Source: JBEKTW01 sp963727845
Lineage (GTDB): Bacteria > Bacteroidota > Ignavibacteria > UBA10030 > SZUA-254
Assembly (NCBI GenBank): GCA_963727845.1
Contig: CAVSHI010000003.1
Span: 1,178,001 to 1,242,000 of the forward strand
DNA length: 64,000 nucleotides
Reading direction: 5' to 3'
Part shown: piece by piece, positions 36,268-45,739 of the stretch
Layout of the letters: each line of letters begins with the position of its first letter
Position numbering within the stretch: the first letter of the stretch is position 1
Translations under genes and position numbers: made by a program
The notes under the pieces: generated by a model
Databases searched by the model: none
What the model was told of the DNA's origin: nothing
What the model saw: the letters and a program-made list of their open reading frames with translations, nothing else

Positions 36268-36300
36268 ACGTCATTCCCGCACGTTTTAGGCGGGAATCCA
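36268..36300. repeat. Palindromic repeat, family C
   Basis: gtcattcccgc acgttttag gcgggaatcc: arms attcccgc/gcgggaat. Related forms at 43083-43111 and 43260-43292. It lies 26 bp before the next gene. Confidence 0.7.
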
Positions 36301-36325
36301 AAATCGTACAACAGGAGATGCGATC

Positions 36326-38734
36326 ATGCTGAGTCTTAGGAAGTTGTTCATCGTATCCACCCTCTTTGTCGCGTCAACGGTCTCGCAGGGCGCGGAGATG
36401 AAGAAAGACTATCCGATCAAGCCGGTGCCGTTCACCGACGTCCATATCAACGACCGGTTCTGGCTCCATCGGCTCGATATTAACCGGACGGTGACCATTC
36501 CGTACGCTCTGAAGAAATGTGAGGAGACGGGGCGCATCGACAACTTCGCCATTGCTGCCGGTCTTAAGACGGGCAAGTTCTGCGGGTACCAGTTCAACGA
36601 CTCCGACGTTTACAAAGTGATCGAAGGAGCCTCGTACGCACTGGCGATCCAGCCGGATGCCACGCTGGAAAAATATCTCGATGAGATCATCGCGAAAATT
36701 GCGGCAGCACAGGAGAATGACGGATATCTCTACACCGCGCGGAGACTTATTCGGGAGGATTACTCGCCGCCCGGAGGCAAGGAACGCTGGGTGGGAGAAA
36801 AAGACGGCAGCCATGAGTTGTACAACGCCGGCCATTTGTATGAAGCTGCTGTGGCGCATTACATCGCGACGGGAAAGAAAACCCTGCTGGATGTAGCTCT
36901 GAAGAACGCGAACTTGGTGTGCTCTACGTTCGGCCCCACTGGCCGGCATGAAGTCCCGGGGCATCAGGAAATCGAGATCGGGCTCTGCAAGCTCTACCGG
37001 CTCACCGGCGATGAACGATACCTCCGCACAGCCAAGTTTTTCCTGGATGAGCGCGGCAACGCCAAGGGGCATGAACTCATCGGCGAGTATGCTCAGGATC
37101 ATAAGCCGGTGCTTGAGCAGGACAAGGCCGTCGGTCACGCGGTGCGGGCGACGTACATGTTTTCCGGCATGGCGGACGTCGCCGCGCTCAGCGGTGATGC
37201 CTCGTACGTGAAAGCGATCGACCGGCTCTGGAACGATGTCGTCGGGACAAAGATGTACGTCACCGGCGGCATCGGTGCGACGGGCGACAACGAAGGCTTC
37301 GCGGATGATTATGAGCTTCCCAACTCGAACGCGTATTGCGAAACATGCGCGTCGATTGCCTACGTGCTCTGGAACTACCGCATGTTCCTTCTCCACGGCG
37401 ACGCCGAGTACATCGATGTCTTGGAACGCGTCCTCTACAACGGGTTTCTCTCGGGCGTTTCCATGGATGGCGACAGCTTCTTTTATCCAAATCTTCTCGA
37501 ATCGTTTCACAGCAAGAGCCGGTCTCCGTGGTTCGCATGCGCATGTTGTCCATCGAATGTCTGCCGGTTTGTCCCTTCAATTCCCGGATACATCTACGCG
37601 CATCGAAGCGATAGCCTGTACGTCAACCTGTTCATCGGCGGCAGTGCCACAGTCAACCTCCCGGACAACGCGGTGAGCATTGTGCAGGAGACTTCGTATC
37701 CCTGGAACGGCGACGTGAAGATCACCGTCGCGCCAAAACAGGCCGGTGAGTTTTCGCTTTGCATTCGAATCCCCGGCTGGGCGACCAACAGGCCGGTTCC
37801 GGGAGATCTCTACCGGTTTACCGATACCGACGGTCAACGGGTGAGCATCAAGCTCAACGGCAGCGAAATGCCGTTTGAAACAAGGAACGGTTATGCCTCG
37901 ATTCGCCGTGTGTGGAAAAAGGGCGACGTGGTTGAGCTGAGCCTGCCGATGCCCGTTCGGCGCGTCGTCGCGAATGAACGCGTTGAAGCCGACCGCGGGC
38001 GCGTGGCCCTGCAGCGTGGACCGCTCATGTTTTGCGCGGAATCTCCCGACAACAAAGACGGTCGCGTCTTAGACCTCGTGGTACCAGACTCTGCCAACTT
38101 CACCGCAGAATTCCGGAAAGATCTGCTGGGAGGAGTTGAAGTTATCCACAGCGCGGCATTTCCGGTTCGTCAAACTCTTGATGCCGGCTCTCAGTCGGGC
38201 TCCATGCAGGAATTCACAGCCATCCCGTACTATGCCTGGGCGCATCGCGGTGAAGGGGAAATGACTGTCTGGCCGGCCCGAGTTACAACATCCGCCCGCC
38301 CGCTGCCCGCGCCGACAATTGCCTACACGAGCAAAGTGAGCGTTTCCGGCGGCGGGAAAACATTTTCCATCAACGATCAACTTGAGCCGAAGAACTCCAA
38401 TGACCAGTCGATTCCGTTCTTCCACTGGTGGCCGAAGAAGGGAACGCAGGAGTGGGTGCAGTACGATTTTGACGGACAGAAAACAATCTCCGGCATGGAG
38501 ATCTACTGGTTCGACGATACGGGAGTCGGAGAGTGCCGCGTCCCGAAATCGTGGCGGTGTCTCTATAAGAGTGGTGATCAATGGAAACCCCTCCCCGATG
38601 TGTCCTCATATCCGGTCGAAAAAGACCGGTTCAACAAAATAACTTTCCAGCCGATAGAAACGGACGGCGTCCGGATCGAGATCCAACTTCTGCCGGACTA
38701 TTCCACCGGCATCTTTGAGTGGAAGGTGGAGTGA
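36326..38734 (+). CDS. GH127 beta-L-arabinofuranosidase with C-terminal beta-sandwich
   Basis: 802 residues with a signal peptide (1-22). The (alpha/alpha)6 DUF1680 domain begins PVPFTDVHINDRFW, with GYQFNDSDVYKVIEGASYAL and NAGHLYEAAVAHY. The zinc/catalytic set is intact: AYCETC (Glu339, Cys341) and ACACCPSN (Cys407-Cys408), close to the Glu338/Cys340/Cys417/Cys418 set of HypBA1. A C-terminal region from about residue 690 (WWPKKGTQEWVQYDFDG) resembles an F5/8-type carbohydrate-binding sandwich. It would hydrolyse beta-L-arabinofuranosides. It ends 5 bp before the M1 peptidase. Confidence 0.9.
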   Translation: MLSLRKLFIVSTLFVASTVSQGAEMKKDYPIKPVPFTDVHINDRFWLHRLDINRTVTIPYALKKCEETGRIDNFAIAAGLKTGKFCGYQFNDSDVYKVIEGASYALAIQPDATLEKYLDEIIAKIAAAQENDGYLYTARRLIREDYSPPGGKERWVGEKDGSHELYNAGHLYEAAVAHYIATGKKTLLDVALKNANLVCSTFGPTGRHEVPGHQEIEIGLCKLYRLTGDERYLRTAKFFLDERGNAKGHELIGEYAQDHKPVLEQDKAVGHAVRATYMFSGMADVAALSGDASYVKAIDRLWNDVVGTKMYVTGGIGATGDNEGFADDYELPNSNAYCETCASIAYVLWNYRMFLLHGDAEYIDVLERVLYNGFLSGVSMDGDSFFYPNLLESFHSKSRSPWFACACCPSNVCRFVPSIPGYIYAHRSDSLYVNLFIGGSATVNLPDNAVSIVQETSYPWNGDVKITVAPKQAGEFSLCIRIPGWATNRPVPGDLYRFTDTDGQRVSIKLNGSEMPFETRNGYASIRRVWKKGDVVELSLPMPVRRVVANERVEADRGRVALQRGPLMFCAESPDNKDGRVLDLVVPDSANFTAEFRKDLLGGVEVIHSAAFPVRQTLDAGSQSGSMQEFTAIPYYAWAHRGEGEMTVWPARVTTSARPLPAPTIAYTSKVSVSGGGKTFSINDQLEPKNSNDQSIPFFHWWPKKGTQEWVQYDFDGQKTISGMEIYWFDDTGVGECRVPKSWRCLYKSGDQWKPLPDVSSYPVEKDRFNKITFQPIETDGVRIEIQLLPDYSTGIFEWKVE

Positions 38735-38739
38735 ACAAG

Positions 38740-40452
38740 ATGAAAAATATATCAACGAACGCAGGTTTCTGGCTGCTTATCCTGATCATCATGTGCTCGG
38801 CCGCGGTATTCGCACAGCAGGGAAATGAATCGAATGCTCCCGCCTTTACGCGGGCCGACACGCTGCGAGGGATGCTGACGGCGGAGCGAAGATGTTACGA
38901 TGTGAAATACTACCACCTCAACGTCAAAATCGACACCGCAAAACAATTCATCAACGGCTCGAACACAATCGTTTTTTCGGTGGACTCGGCGTTCGACAGA
39001 ATGCAGGTCGATTTGTTCAAGAATATGGATGTCGAGAAAATCATGCTCGACGATGGATCCGAAGTTCCATTCAGCCGTGAATTCAATGCCGTGTTTGTGA
39101 AGCTGCCGGAGACTCTCAAAAAGAATTCCCTCCACTCGGTAAAAATATTCTATTCGGGGAATCCGACCGTTGCCAAGAACCCGCCCTGGGATGGGGGATT
39201 CACATGGACCCACGATTCTTCGGGGAATCCCTGGGTTGTGGTAACGTGCCAGGGAACGGGAGCGAGTCTTTGGTGGCCGAACAAAGACCACCAGTCGGAC
39301 AAACCGGATAGTATGCTCATCAGCGTCACCGTTCCTCACGGTCTTACGGATATCTCCAACGGCCGCCTTCGTTCGGTGACGAAACTGGCCGGCGGTTGGA
39401 CCAGGTACGATTGGTTTGTCAGCTATCCCATCAACAATTACAATGTGACGGTCAATGTCGGTAAGTTCGCGCATTTCGCGGACACGTATATCAGCGGCGG
39501 CGACACCCTGACGCTCGATTATTATGTCCTTCCGAAAAATGTTGAGAAAGCCAGGGTCCAGTTCCGTGATGCGAAGTCCATGCTTGGTGCGTTCGAAGCA
39601 TGTTTTGGGAAGTATCCTTTCATCCGGGACGGATACAAGCTCGTCGAGTGCCCGCATACCGGGATGGAGCATCAGACCGCCGTTGCGTACGGCAACCGCT
39701 ATCTGGAAGGCTATCGCGGACGCGCGTCGTCGGAAGTCGGATTGAAGTTCGATTTCATCATCGTTCATGAAAGCGCCCACGAGTGGTGGGGCAACAGCGT
39801 GACCTCGAAAGATATCGCCGACATGTGGATCCACGAAAGTTTCGGCGCGTATGCCGAGGCTCTCTATGTCGAGAAACTCTACGGCCGCAAGGAGTCGTTG
39901 ACGTACATTAACGGAAAGAAACAGAATGTTCGCAACACGGAGCCGATCATCGGGATTTACAATGTGCAGCATGAAGGTTCCGGCGATATGTACGACAAAG
40001 GACAGCTTGTGCTGAATACACTCCGGAGCGTTATCGATAATGATTCATTATGGTTTTCGATTCTCAGGGGCATTCAGGAATCGTTCCGGTATCAGTCGAT
40101 CACTGCCGACGATGTCGTTCAGTTTGTGAACAAGAAAACGGGAAAGGACTATTCGTACTTTTTCAACCAGTACCTGAAGTTTCCAAAGATTCCGCAGCTT
40201 GAAGCCTATGTGTGGAAAAAGGGGGACAAGGTGACCGCCCGGTACAAGTGGACCGCGGATGTATCCGATTTCCGGATGCCGGTGAAAGTGACGACTTCGG
40301 AAGACCACTACGAGTTCATTTATCCGACAACGTCCTGGCAGACCATGATGCTGGGAGACATTCGTCCCGAGAATTTTAAAGTCGCCGGGGATTTATTCTA
40401 TGTCGGGGTGAAGTTAAACTACAGTTACCTCGATCCCCGGTTGACTCGTTAG
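38740..40452 (+). CDS. M1-family zinc metallopeptidase, secreted
   Basis: 570 residues from ATG 38740 (GGAG ribosome site overlapping the previous stop). Signal peptide about 1-24. The gluzincin site HESAHEWWGN (H343, E344, H347) is followed 19 residues later by Glu366 in WIHESFGAYAE, the HExxH-x18-E spacing of M1, and the exopeptidase-type motif near 309-313 reads GMEHQ in place of GxMEN. Shorter than full M1 aminopeptidases because the C-terminal helical domain is small. Its place between two arabinofuranosidases is odd; it may trim peptides from glycoproteins, or be a passenger. Confidence 0.88.
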   Translation: MKNISTNAGFWLLILIIMCSAAVFAQQGNESNAPAFTRADTLRGMLTAERRCYDVKYYHLNVKIDTAKQFINGSNTIVFSVDSAFDRMQVDLFKNMDVEKIMLDDGSEVPFSREFNAVFVKLPETLKKNSLHSVKIFYSGNPTVAKNPPWDGGFTWTHDSSGNPWVVVTCQGTGASLWWPNKDHQSDKPDSMLISVTVPHGLTDISNGRLRSVTKLAGGWTRYDWFVSYPINNYNVTVNVGKFAHFADTYISGGDTLTLDYYVLPKNVEKARVQFRDAKSMLGAFEACFGKYPFIRDGYKLVECPHTGMEHQTAVAYGNRYLEGYRGRASSEVGLKFDFIIVHESAHEWWGNSVTSKDIADMWIHESFGAYAEALYVEKLYGRKESLTYINGKKQNVRNTEPIIGIYNVQHEGSGDMYDKGQLVLNTLRSVIDNDSLWFSILRGIQESFRYQSITADDVVQFVNKKTGKDYSYFFNQYLKFPKIPQLEAYVWKKGDKVTARYKWTADVSDFRMPVKVTTSEDHYEFIYPTTSWQTMMLGDIRPENFKVAGDLFYVGVKLNYSYLDPRLTR

Positions 40453-40470
40453 TAGAAGGGATTTATTCCG

Positions 40471-42909
40471 ATGAACAAGCGTTCCTTCATGCGGGTTGTC
40501 ACAGCATGTATCATCGACGGACTGATATGCTGGTCAGCCATTGCACAGGTGAATCCGACGGCGACGTTGAAAGTGTTCTGCGATAAACCCGGGATCGGGA
40601 TAAGTCCGATGCTGTACGGCATTTTCTTCGAAGAGATCAATTGCGCGGGTGATGGCGGGCTTTACGCCGAGTTGATCCGCAATCGGTCGTTCGAGGAATC
40701 CGATACCGCCGCCTACTGGTCGCTGGCAACGACAGGTACGGCGAAGGGCGAGATGAGCATTGACACGTCGCACCCGTTGAGCGGAGAGAACCGTCACGCG
40801 CTGAGACTCACAATTACGGATGCCGGCGGAGGAAGCGTCGGTGTTTCCAATGGCGGTTACTGGGGTATTGCGTTAAAGAAGGACGCGAAGTACAATCTTT
40901 CGTTCTATGCCAGATGTTCGGATAGTTTCAACGGACCGGTCAAGGTGACCCTGGAAGGTGTGAACGGAAAAGTGTACGCCCGCGACAGTGTCGATGGGAT
41001 CACGGGTGAATGGAAATCCTTCAGCCGCACTCTTGTCGCCCATGAGTCCGACCCGGAATCGCGTCTCGTACTCAGTTCTTCACATGAGGGCACCCTCTGG
41101 CTGGACGTCGTATCGCTTTTTCCGCAAAACACGTTCAAGCTCCGGGCAAATGGCTTGCGGCGGGAGCTTGCACAAATGGTGGCGGATCTTCATCCATCCT
41201 TCGTCCGGTTTCCCGGCGGCTGTTGGGTGGAGGGCGAAAGCCTGAAATACTCCTATCGCTGGAAACAAACGGTCGGCGACATCGCCGGTCGACGGAGCGT
41301 GTACGACCTCTGGAAATACTATTCCACGAACGGCCTGGGTTTTCACGAATATCTTCAGATGTGCGAAGACCTGGGCGCCGCGCCGCTCTTCGTCGTCAAC
41401 TGTGGAATGTCCCACACCCAGATTGTCCCGAAGGACGGGATGGCGCTGTGGGTACAGGACGCGCTCGATGCCGTCGAGTACGCTAATGGTCCGGTTGACA
41501 GTCGATGGGGATCCGTGCGAGCGAAGAACGGCCATCCGGCGCCGTTCAATCTTGCCTACATGGAGATCGGTAATGAAAACGGCGGGAAGGCGTATGAAGA
41601 ACGCTACGCTCTTTTTTATGATGCGCTGAAATCGAAGTACCCGCAGGTCCATCTCATCGCCAATGTGTGGGGCGGCGTGCCGAAGAGTCGGCCGGTAGAA
41701 ATTGTCGATGAGCATTATTACTCGTCGCCGAAATTCTTCATTACCCACGCAGACATGTTCGACACGGTCGACCGGCACGGGTCGAAGGTGTACGTCGGTG
41801 AATACGCGGTGACCGACGGCGGTGGAAAAGGAAACCTGCGGGGAGCGCTGGGCGAAGCGGCATTCATGACTGGTCTTGAGCGGAATTCCGATGTGGTCGC
41901 GATGGCCTCGTACGCGCCGCTGTTTGCCAACATACATCAGAAGGTATGGGACCCCGACCTCATAAACTTTAATGGGGCGGAAGCGTACGGTACGCCTTCG
42001 TATTACGTCCAGAAAATGTTCAGCGAGAATCGTGGCGACGTTGTCCTCCCGGTAAAAATGGATATTTCGTCCTATGCCTATGAATCACTTCCGGAACACC
42101 ATGGAAAGGTCGGGCTTGGAACGTGGAACACACAGGCAGAGTACAAAGACGTTCGGGTGACAGGAGAAGGCAACGTGCTCTTTGAAAGTGACTTCATAGG
42201 AAGATCCGGAGACTGGAGCGCATCCGGCGGGGATTGGAAAGTCATCGGCGGTGCCTACCGGCAGACGGCGGAGGGTTCCGATAAACGGTCCGTTGCCGGA
42301 GACTCATCATGGAAGGATTACACGATCACACTCAAAGCCCGGAAGATCTCCGGAGATGAAGGATTTCTCATTCTGTTCTACGTCAAAGATCAGGACAACT
42401 GGTTCTGGTGGAATATAGGTGGATGGGGAAACACCCGGCACGCGATTGAATGGAGCGACGAAGGCAGTAAGTCGATTGTCGGTACACCGGTAGAGGGCAA
42501 GGTTATTGCCGGTCAATGGTACGATGTACGCATCGAGTTGAAAGGCAGAAACATACGATGCTCCCTCGACGGCAAATTGATCCATGACGTCTTCCTGCAG
42601 GAGATTTCGCTGAAACCATTGCACGTCGTTGCCAGCAAGGACAGTTTGACCGGTGAAGTCATTCTTAAGGTGGTCAATGTTTCCGGGAAGGCCGTCGATA
42701 CAAAGGTCGAGCTTTCAGGAATTCCGGATTTCCAATCAGCGGCAAAAGTGATTCGGTTGAATTCGGAGAATCCCGCGGCGGAGAATTCAATCGAGCATCC
42801 GCAGAATGTCGTCCCGGTTGTGAAAACGATCAATGAGATTCATCCTTCCTTTCTCTATTCCTTCCCCCCATTTTCTCTTACGATTCTCCGGATGAGGGAG
42901 AAAAAGTAA
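40471..42909 (+). CDS. GH51 alpha-L-arabinofuranosidase with inserted LamG-like module
   Basis: 812 residues with a signal peptide (about 1-26). The GH51 core starts LYGIFFEEINCAGDGGLYAE; a carbohydrate-binding insert (about 60-215) follows, then SFVRFPGGCWVEG. The acid/base is Glu369 in MEIGNENGG and the nucleophile Glu444 in VYVGEYAV. Between the barrel and the final beta domain, about residues 570-710, lies a concanavalin/LamG-like module (LFESDFIGRSGDW, FLILFYVKDQDNWFWW). It removes L-arabinofuranosyl residues from arabinan or arabinoxylan. Last gene of the sugar locus. Confidence 0.9.
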   Translation: MNKRSFMRVVTACIIDGLICWSAIAQVNPTATLKVFCDKPGIGISPMLYGIFFEEINCAGDGGLYAELIRNRSFEESDTAAYWSLATTGTAKGEMSIDTSHPLSGENRHALRLTITDAGGGSVGVSNGGYWGIALKKDAKYNLSFYARCSDSFNGPVKVTLEGVNGKVYARDSVDGITGEWKSFSRTLVAHESDPESRLVLSSSHEGTLWLDVVSLFPQNTFKLRANGLRRELAQMVADLHPSFVRFPGGCWVEGESLKYSYRWKQTVGDIAGRRSVYDLWKYYSTNGLGFHEYLQMCEDLGAAPLFVVNCGMSHTQIVPKDGMALWVQDALDAVEYANGPVDSRWGSVRAKNGHPAPFNLAYMEIGNENGGKAYEERYALFYDALKSKYPQVHLIANVWGGVPKSRPVEIVDEHYYSSPKFFITHADMFDTVDRHGSKVYVGEYAVTDGGGKGNLRGALGEAAFMTGLERNSDVVAMASYAPLFANIHQKVWDPDLINFNGAEAYGTPSYYVQKMFSENRGDVVLPVKMDISSYAYESLPEHHGKVGLGTWNTQAEYKDVRVTGEGNVLFESDFIGRSGDWSASGGDWKVIGGAYRQTAEGSDKRSVAGDSSWKDYTITLKARKISGDEGFLILFYVKDQDNWFWWNIGGWGNTRHAIEWSDEGSKSIVGTPVEGKVIAGQWYDVRIELKGRNIRCSLDGKLIHDVFLQEISLKPLHVVASKDSLTGEVILKVVNVSGKAVDTKVELSGIPDFQSAAKVIRLNSENPAAENSIEHPQNVVPVVKTINEIHPSFLYSFPPFSLTILRMREKK

Positions 42910-42989
42910 GGTCGAGTTCCTAATTCATCACTATTATAACTCAAGACGATAGTCGGACCTGAAATCCGAAGCACGAAATACGAAATCCC

Positions 42990-43046
42990 AAATTCCGCCT
43001 CTCAGAATCCCGCTCCCCAGCGGAATCCAGAAGCGGGACAAATCCG
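42990..43046. repeat. Dispersed repeat, family D copy 1
   Basis: Aligns with the reverse complement of 59511-59569 with few differences; shared blocks are cagaatcccgc and agcggaatccagaagcggga. Confidence 0.75.
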
Positions 43047-43259
43047 CAATCCGTAATCGCCAATCTCCAATCCAAAGACTGGATTCCCACTTAAAACGTA
43101 TGGGAATGACGTCTCTGACTTTTGTTGTTTGTCTGCCACGGTTAACAAGTCAGATGTCTCAAATTCGAAATCCTACCACCTATGATCTGAAACCTATAAC
43201 CGACCACCTGATTCCAGCTTTAAATCCCAAATCCGCAATCGTTAATCCCCGATCCAAAG

Positions 43260-43292
43260 ACTGGATTCCCGCTAAAAGCATGCGGGAATGAC
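43260..43292. repeat. Palindromic repeat, family C
   Basis: gattcccgctaaaagcatgc then gggaatgac; arms attcccgc/gcgggaat. A diverged copy lies at 43083-43111. Confidence 0.7.
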
Positions 43293-43372
43293 GATGTGGC
43301 CGGTGTTTTCGTGCGCGCCCGGGTTAGTCAACTCATTGCTCGAACAGATGCTACTCTCAGACGACGTCCCAT

Positions 43373-45061
43373 CTACTCTCTCAGAACGGCGAATTTCCCG
43401 TTGTATACATTCTGGTCGATCTCAATAACGTAGAAATAAATACCCGAGGCGATGAGATTCCCGTTCTTGTCGTGCGCGTCCCACACAATTCCCGGCTCAA
43501 GCGGCCGGAGGTTGACCACCGGCACTTCGTTATCGTAGACCAGCCGCATGCTGGAGGTGAAAACATGGAGCACAGCCGTCGATTGGATCGCCGAGGGCAG
43601 TCTGAAATTCAACGGCTTGTGACTCTGCGCGATGAAAGGATCGGGGTAGACAATGACAATGGATGTTTGCGTCGGGACGTTTTCCCATGAACTCCAGTTT
43701 TGCGGGTCGGGCACGTCGATCCTGACATAAATTCCGTTGGAGAGCTGCTTGAAGCCGGCGCCCCCCTGGTCGCTCATTTCGTACGTGAAATTCAAAAGGG
43801 CAGGAGTCCCGGTGGACGACGTGTTGATGTTGGAGATGACGGAAACCATGGTGTTGTTGCCGACAAGGATGGGATGATATGTGGAACTGAGTACCTCAAT
43901 GCTGTCTTGCAGCGAACGCCCGGGCGGGGTATACTGGTCAACCGACCGCAAGAGCATGTTGGGGTATATGTTTCCTTCGGTGTAGTAATTGACCGTATCG
44001 GCGTTGGAGCCCGTGTAATAATTCCATCGTGACCATTCCAGGAAAGCTTCCCGGAAGGAACTTCCCGCGTCTGTCAGGGCTGCATCAATCGCAGTTAGGA
44101 TAGGAGCCGATGGTACATAATTCCAGACATCACGCATCATCCCGCGGGAATACCGCTTCTCAATATATTTCCCCCATACCACATGGCTGAACTCCGTTAT
44201 CCCGTCGGCTGTGGTGAAGGAAAGCCAGGGAAATTCAAAGCCACCGCGCGGAGAACCATCTGGGGCCTCCAGGTACGCAATGTAGTCCGGCACTTCGGGA
44301 TAGACAACGGTTTCCATCCATGTTGCACAGATTTCGTAATAATATACTTGACCGGCCCAGTATCCGAAATTTCCAACCGCAATCGCATGATGAAGCTCGT
44401 GCGCCGAAGTCACCTTCAGGCCTGCAATGCCTGGACTGTAGTAGCCCACGTAATCGTTATCGATTTCAATATGCGTTGAATACAGCGCGGGCTGAGCGGA
44501 GCCGTTCAGCTGGTTCTCAAACTCCGTCTGTCCATAGAGTTCGGTACTCAGTTCGAGAACATCCACGACATATCCGGCATGGCCGGGAAGAAACGGCGGC
44601 GGCGGATAATGAAGGGAATCGACCTCAATCGACCACGTATGATTGAACACCGTTCCTACAGAATCGATGTATGCTTCATAGCTATTGGGGATGCGATTTC
44701 CGTTCGAATCTATCAGAGCCGGTTGATTGGCACCGGTTGTATCGTAATGAATCTCAAAATGACCGATCAGTCGGAAGGTCTGCAGGTCGGTTGTCGCAAG
44801 TAATCTACGAAGCCGGTCTTGTTTATCCGGAGATAATTGCGACATGAGAGATTGAAGAAACGCATTCACTTCGAAGCCGCATTTCTTGTTGCGGCGCAAC
44901 TCGTTGAGCCGTTCGGAGGCGCCGGGAATATGTAATGACTCCACGAACGAGGCAATGGCCAATCTCCTTTCATGCCCCGTTTCAGCGGCGGAAAGAAATT
45001 CCTCCGCGCATAGATTGCGAAGCGCGAACACAATGAGGACAAAGAATACTCGTTTCTTCAT
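43373..45061 (-). CDS. Secreted MXAN_6640-like putative metalloprotease
   Basis: 562 residues from ATG 45061 with a signal peptide (KKRVFFVLIVFALRNLCA). The central region carries TSAHELHHAIAVGN (HELHH, residues 221-225), a zincin HExxH motif, followed by YYYEICATWMETVVYPEV, whose Glu could be the third ligand. This arrangement and the preceding DSDGNxIP-like segment (LIDSNGNRIPNSYEAYI) match the MXAN_6640 putative metalloprotease family. The last 90 residues (VYPDPFIAQSH, FRLPSAI, IASGIYFYVIEI) resemble a T9SS-type sorting domain of divergent type. Convergent with the GH51 gene across a repeat spacer. Confidence 0.75.
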   Translation of the reverse strand: MKKRVFFVLIVFALRNLCAEEFLSAAETGHERRLAIASFVESLHIPGASERLNELRRNKKCGFEVNAFLQSLMSQLSPDKQDRLRRLLATTDLQTFRLIGHFEIHYDTTGANQPALIDSNGNRIPNSYEAYIDSVGTVFNHTWSIEVDSLHYPPPPFLPGHAGYVVDVLELSTELYGQTEFENQLNGSAQPALYSTHIEIDNDYVGYYSPGIAGLKVTSAHELHHAIAVGNFGYWAGQVYYYEICATWMETVVYPEVPDYIAYLEAPDGSPRGGFEFPWLSFTTADGITEFSHVVWGKYIEKRYSRGMMRDVWNYVPSAPILTAIDAALTDAGSSFREAFLEWSRWNYYTGSNADTVNYYTEGNIYPNMLLRSVDQYTPPGRSLQDSIEVLSSTYHPILVGNNTMVSVISNINTSSTGTPALLNFTYEMSDQGGAGFKQLSNGIYVRIDVPDPQNWSSWENVPTQTSIVIVYPDPFIAQSHKPLNFRLPSAIQSTAVLHVFTSSMRLVYDNEVPVVNLRPLEPGIVWDAHDKNGNLIASGIYFYVIEIDQNVYNGKFAVLRE

Positions 45062-45190
45062 AGCGTTTGACAACAACAGTTATCGGCGAAACAGTCGCGT
45101 TAAATCAAAGATGATCACCATCTCGAGATTCACATGAAATGGTCCGCAATGAGCAACTTGCCTCTGAGGTTCGGTAATGTCGTACCCGTT

Positions 45191-45400
45191 TCACACCACT
45201 TCACATGACAGGCAGAATCTACATTTGCCGCCATGGTAGACCGTATCCCATCTGGGGCGGTGTTCGTTCTTCTGCCGCAGGATTTGCAGGAGCTGGGCTG
45301 GACTCAATTTCATCACGGCCCGGCCGCGGGCGTCAAGCATGCCCGAGCAAGCAACACTCACGAGCAAGATCAGGGTGGCTCGATATTTAGGCAGCGTCAT
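45191..45400 (-). CDS. Small putative secreted/lipoprotein-like peptide
   Basis: 69 residues. N-terminal hydrophobic segment (YRATLILLVSVACSGML) with a weak lipobox-like VACS, and a CRFCLSC cysteine cluster at the C-terminus. It lies 130 bp upstream of the putative metalloprotease on the same strand. No family recognised and no clear ribosome-binding site, so it may not be real. Confidence 0.35.
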   Translation of the reverse strand: MTLPKYRATLILLVSVACSGMLDARGRAVMKLSPAQLLQILRQKNEHRPRWDTVYHGGKCRFCLSCEVV

Positions 45401-45517
45401 TAAGTGTGGCAGAGCGTTACGTTCTCAAATATCGCTTTAATTATGAAAATACACAACATCGATCTTTGCATGTCGATATGTGCTTCTTTGCAGATCGACG
45501 CGAAATTGTGGGAAGTC

Positions 45518-45546
45518 TTGACATTCTCTCCCGAATTGTTTACCTT
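45518..45546 (+). promoter_or_regulatory. Candidate promoter of a short terminated RNA
   Basis: TTGACA (45518-45523), 17 bp, TACCTT (45541-45546). The -35 is perfect and the spacer ideal; the -10 is weak. A strong intrinsic terminator follows about 70 bp downstream. Confidence 0.5.
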
Positions 45547-45552
45547 AATTGT

Positions 45553-45622
45553 ATCAACGTACTGCTGCAGAGTTCTTTGTAAACCCATTGCCTGTTCGAT
45601 AGGCAGTGGGTTTTTTGTTGAA
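45553..45622 (+). ncRNA. Candidate short RNA or transcription attenuator ahead of the metal operon
   Basis: About 70 nt between a TTGACA-type promoter and a Rho-independent terminator, with no open frame. It is followed about 115 bp later by the first gene of the receptor/TonB operon. It could be a free small RNA or a leader with an attenuator. No known riboswitch class is recognised. Confidence 0.35.
45584..45618 (+). terminator. Rho-independent terminator
   Basis: Stem aacccattgcct/aggcagtgggtt (one G-U pair), loop gttcgat, followed by tttttgttg. Confidence 0.85.
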
Positions 45623-45739
45623 GCAAAACGAATACCGTGATGTAGAAAAGATCAAAAGCCGATTATATCAAAACGAAATTGAAAGCTGAAGTCCGGAATC
45701 ACCTCTTCCACATCGAAGGGCTATGCAAAACGTGCAGAA

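Larger units (their letters stand above)
42910..43372. other. Repeat-rich spacer, no gene
   Basis: Contains a family D repeat (42990-43046), two family C palindromes (43083-43111, 43260-43292) and low-complexity strings such as 'aatccgcaatccgtaatc'. No open frame here looks like a gene. Confidence 0.6.

Noticed and set aside
45404..45640. 78-codon open frame on the plus strand
   Set aside because: It runs through a strong terminator and has no coding features.
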